Below, piece after piece: positions 16,964-17,838 of a stretch of 17,838 nt of DNA. The notes beneath the pieces are model-generated. The model saw only the letters and a program-made list of their open reading frames with translations. It had not been told where the DNA came from and ran no database searches. Every line of letters starts with the position of its first letter. The stretch's first letter is position 1. Source of the stretch: Halocafeteria seosinensis (lineage: Eukaryota > Sar > Bigyra > Bicosoecida); contig LVLI01000868.1 in assembly GCA_001687465.1 (NCBI GenBank), positions 1 through 17,838 on the forward strand, in the 5' to 3' direction. A program made the position numbers and the translations under genes.

Positions 16964-17353
16964 GGGTTATCCTTTGGGGATAAAAAGGAGTAGCAATCTT
17001 TCGCCAGCCGCGGCCTTACTTACTGTATTGCAGCGGGACACAAGCGCTCTGTTGAGCAGACTGGTTTGGACCCGCTTGTTATCGCTTGAGCCGTACAGGA
17101 CACTGTAATTCAGTTTGGAAGTAATGTTGGTACGTGGACGTATTCTTATATTTCCCGTATGGATCACGCTGCCAATGTCCTGGTCGACCTGAACTACCGT
17201 TGAGGCACCACTCGCGCGCATCAATAATTTTCGTTTATTACTTACAAGATTCCTAGATGCCAGAAGTGTCATTGGCGTATTCGATGTATGTCTTCTCCCA
17301 TTCAAGCTTTTTCAAATACAGTGCCGCAGTGTGACCGAGATCCCATTGTGAAG

Positions 17354-17838
17354 ATGGCAGGAGCGAGGATTTCCGTCTGCTTAGCAGTTATTGTAGGGTT
17401 CGTTCATGTAGCAAACGCTGCCGATCGACGTCAAGAAGTGATCGATGGAGACTTCAATTGTATAGACTACGACCAAAGCCTGAAGACTTTTGCACTAACT
17501 TGCAGTTTTGTATGGACTGCCGCGTTCGGTGCGAATACCGATGCCGATTTTATTTCTTTGGATGCTGACGAAGTCTTTGAAGGAAGTGCCAACTTGACTA
17601 TTGACTTGACTGGTTTAACCGATTTTCAGGGCATGTTCGCGTCCACCGCTTCGTCCTTTGCCCAAGCCCCGACGATTCGACACGTGCATTTGGAAAACGG
17701 GGTTTTGCTTGGTTCAAACTTTGCAGGGGAAGGACACGGCTTCGTGGTGCGAAGGCACCAACAATATGTTAACATTGACTCTTGCAGCTCTAGTGGAACT
17801 ATTAGCCAAGGTGGTGGTGGTATAGCTGGGGCTAGGGG
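17354..17838 (+). CDS. Secreted GLUG-like repeat protein (family copy 3, 3' end cut by the window)
   Basis: The ATG at 17354 starts a clear signal peptide (MAGARISVCLAVIVGFVHV, then ANA^AD). The frame stays open for 161 codons to the window end. The mature part (DRRQEVIDGDFNCIDYD) matches the N-terminus of copies 1 and 2 with both cap cysteines (NCIDY, LTCSF). Shared cap positions follow: DFISLDADEVFEG, LTGLTDFQGMF, SFAQAPTIR and FVVRRHQQYVNI. The cap ends in DSCSSSGTI and the first GGGGIAG of the repeat region, just as the window stops. An in-frame TAA at 17225-17227 limits the upstream extension, so the start is better fixed here than in copies 1 and 2. Probable surface or secreted protein; divergence from the other two copies is greater than between them. 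Confidence 0.8.
   Translation, partial: MAGARISVCLAVIVGFVHVANAADRRQEVIDGDFNCIDYDQSLKTFALTCSFVWTAAFGANTDADFISLDADEVFEGSANLTIDLTGLTDFQGMFASTASSFAQAPTIRHVHLENGVLLGSNFAGEGHGFVVRRHQQYVNIDSCSSSGTISQGGGGIAGAR

Larger units (their letters stand above)
16422..17353. other. Non-coding, repeat-rich region upstream of GLUG copy 3
   Basis: No gene is supported. It contains inverted repeats at 16610-16639, a 29-bp tandem duplication at 16693-16750, a large hairpin at 16817-16857 and an (AC)n run near 16950-16963. The minus-strand open frame at 16967-17305 (112 codons) has no recognisable domain, and I treat it as unproven. The last about 120 bases before 17354 are the likely promoter and 5' UTR of copy 3. 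Confidence 0.45.

Noticed and set aside
1-17838. Bacterial or bacteriophage origin suggested by GLUG repeats
   Set aside because: Spliced introns, CFAP52, C7orf50 and a mitochondrial-type CDK5RAP1 fix the window as eukaryotic nuclear DNA. Ancient transfer of the repeat domain remains possible but is not shown.
1-17838. CRISPR array, rRNA or intact transposase
   Set aside because: No regularly spaced direct repeats, no rRNA-like sequence and no transposase or reverse transcriptase motifs were found.

Overview
This window is nuclear DNA of a eukaryote, most likely a flagellated unicellular protist or alga. The coding genes are interrupted by short introns with canonical GT...AG ends (61, 94, 63, 89 and 73 nt). 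One gene encodes the axonemal protein CFAP52/WDR16, which implies a motile flagellum. Two other genes are eukaryotic housekeeping genes: a C7orf50/WKF-domain nucleolar protein and a CDK5RAP1/MiaB-type methylthiotransferase with a mitochondrial-type presequence. Spacing is compact in places (78 nt between two convergent stop codons). I cannot name the species from sequence alone.

Layout. 1-2118 (+): large secreted protein with GLUG-like repeats (copy 1). 2119-4073: mostly non-coding, with a relic domain at 2425-2601 and an unexplained open frame at about 2947-3345. 4074-6406 (+): CFAP52-like gene in three exons. 6407-6982: non-coding, ending in a diverged tandem duplication. 6983-7822 (-): orphan beta-rich protein with a Pro/Ser linker. 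8095-9927 (-): GLUG-like copy 2. 10475-10833 (-): possible last exons or relic of a second small family. 10999-11745 (-): frameshifted 3' relic of a GLUG-like gene. 12388-13505 (+): C7orf50-like gene in three exons. 13584-15726 (-): CDK5RAP1-like gene in two exons. 15795-15986 (-): 5' relic of a GLUG-like gene (signal peptide plus mature N-terminus). 16300-17350: non-coding, rich in palindromes and small repeats. 17354-17838 (+): GLUG-like copy 3, cut by the window end.

The notable content is the family of secreted or surface proteins: three good copies and two relics on both strands, interleaved with conserved housekeeping genes. Their shared plan is a signal peptide, a cysteine-containing N-terminal cap, about seven GLUG-like repeats of about 31 residues, a W..DVWALD...LPILRFQ C-cap, a Ser/Thr/Pro-rich stalk and a short basic tail. 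The GLUG-like frames have no visible introns, unlike the housekeeping genes. Together with the relics this looks like a rapidly duplicating and decaying cluster of cell-surface or adhesin-like genes. The function is inferred from architecture only.
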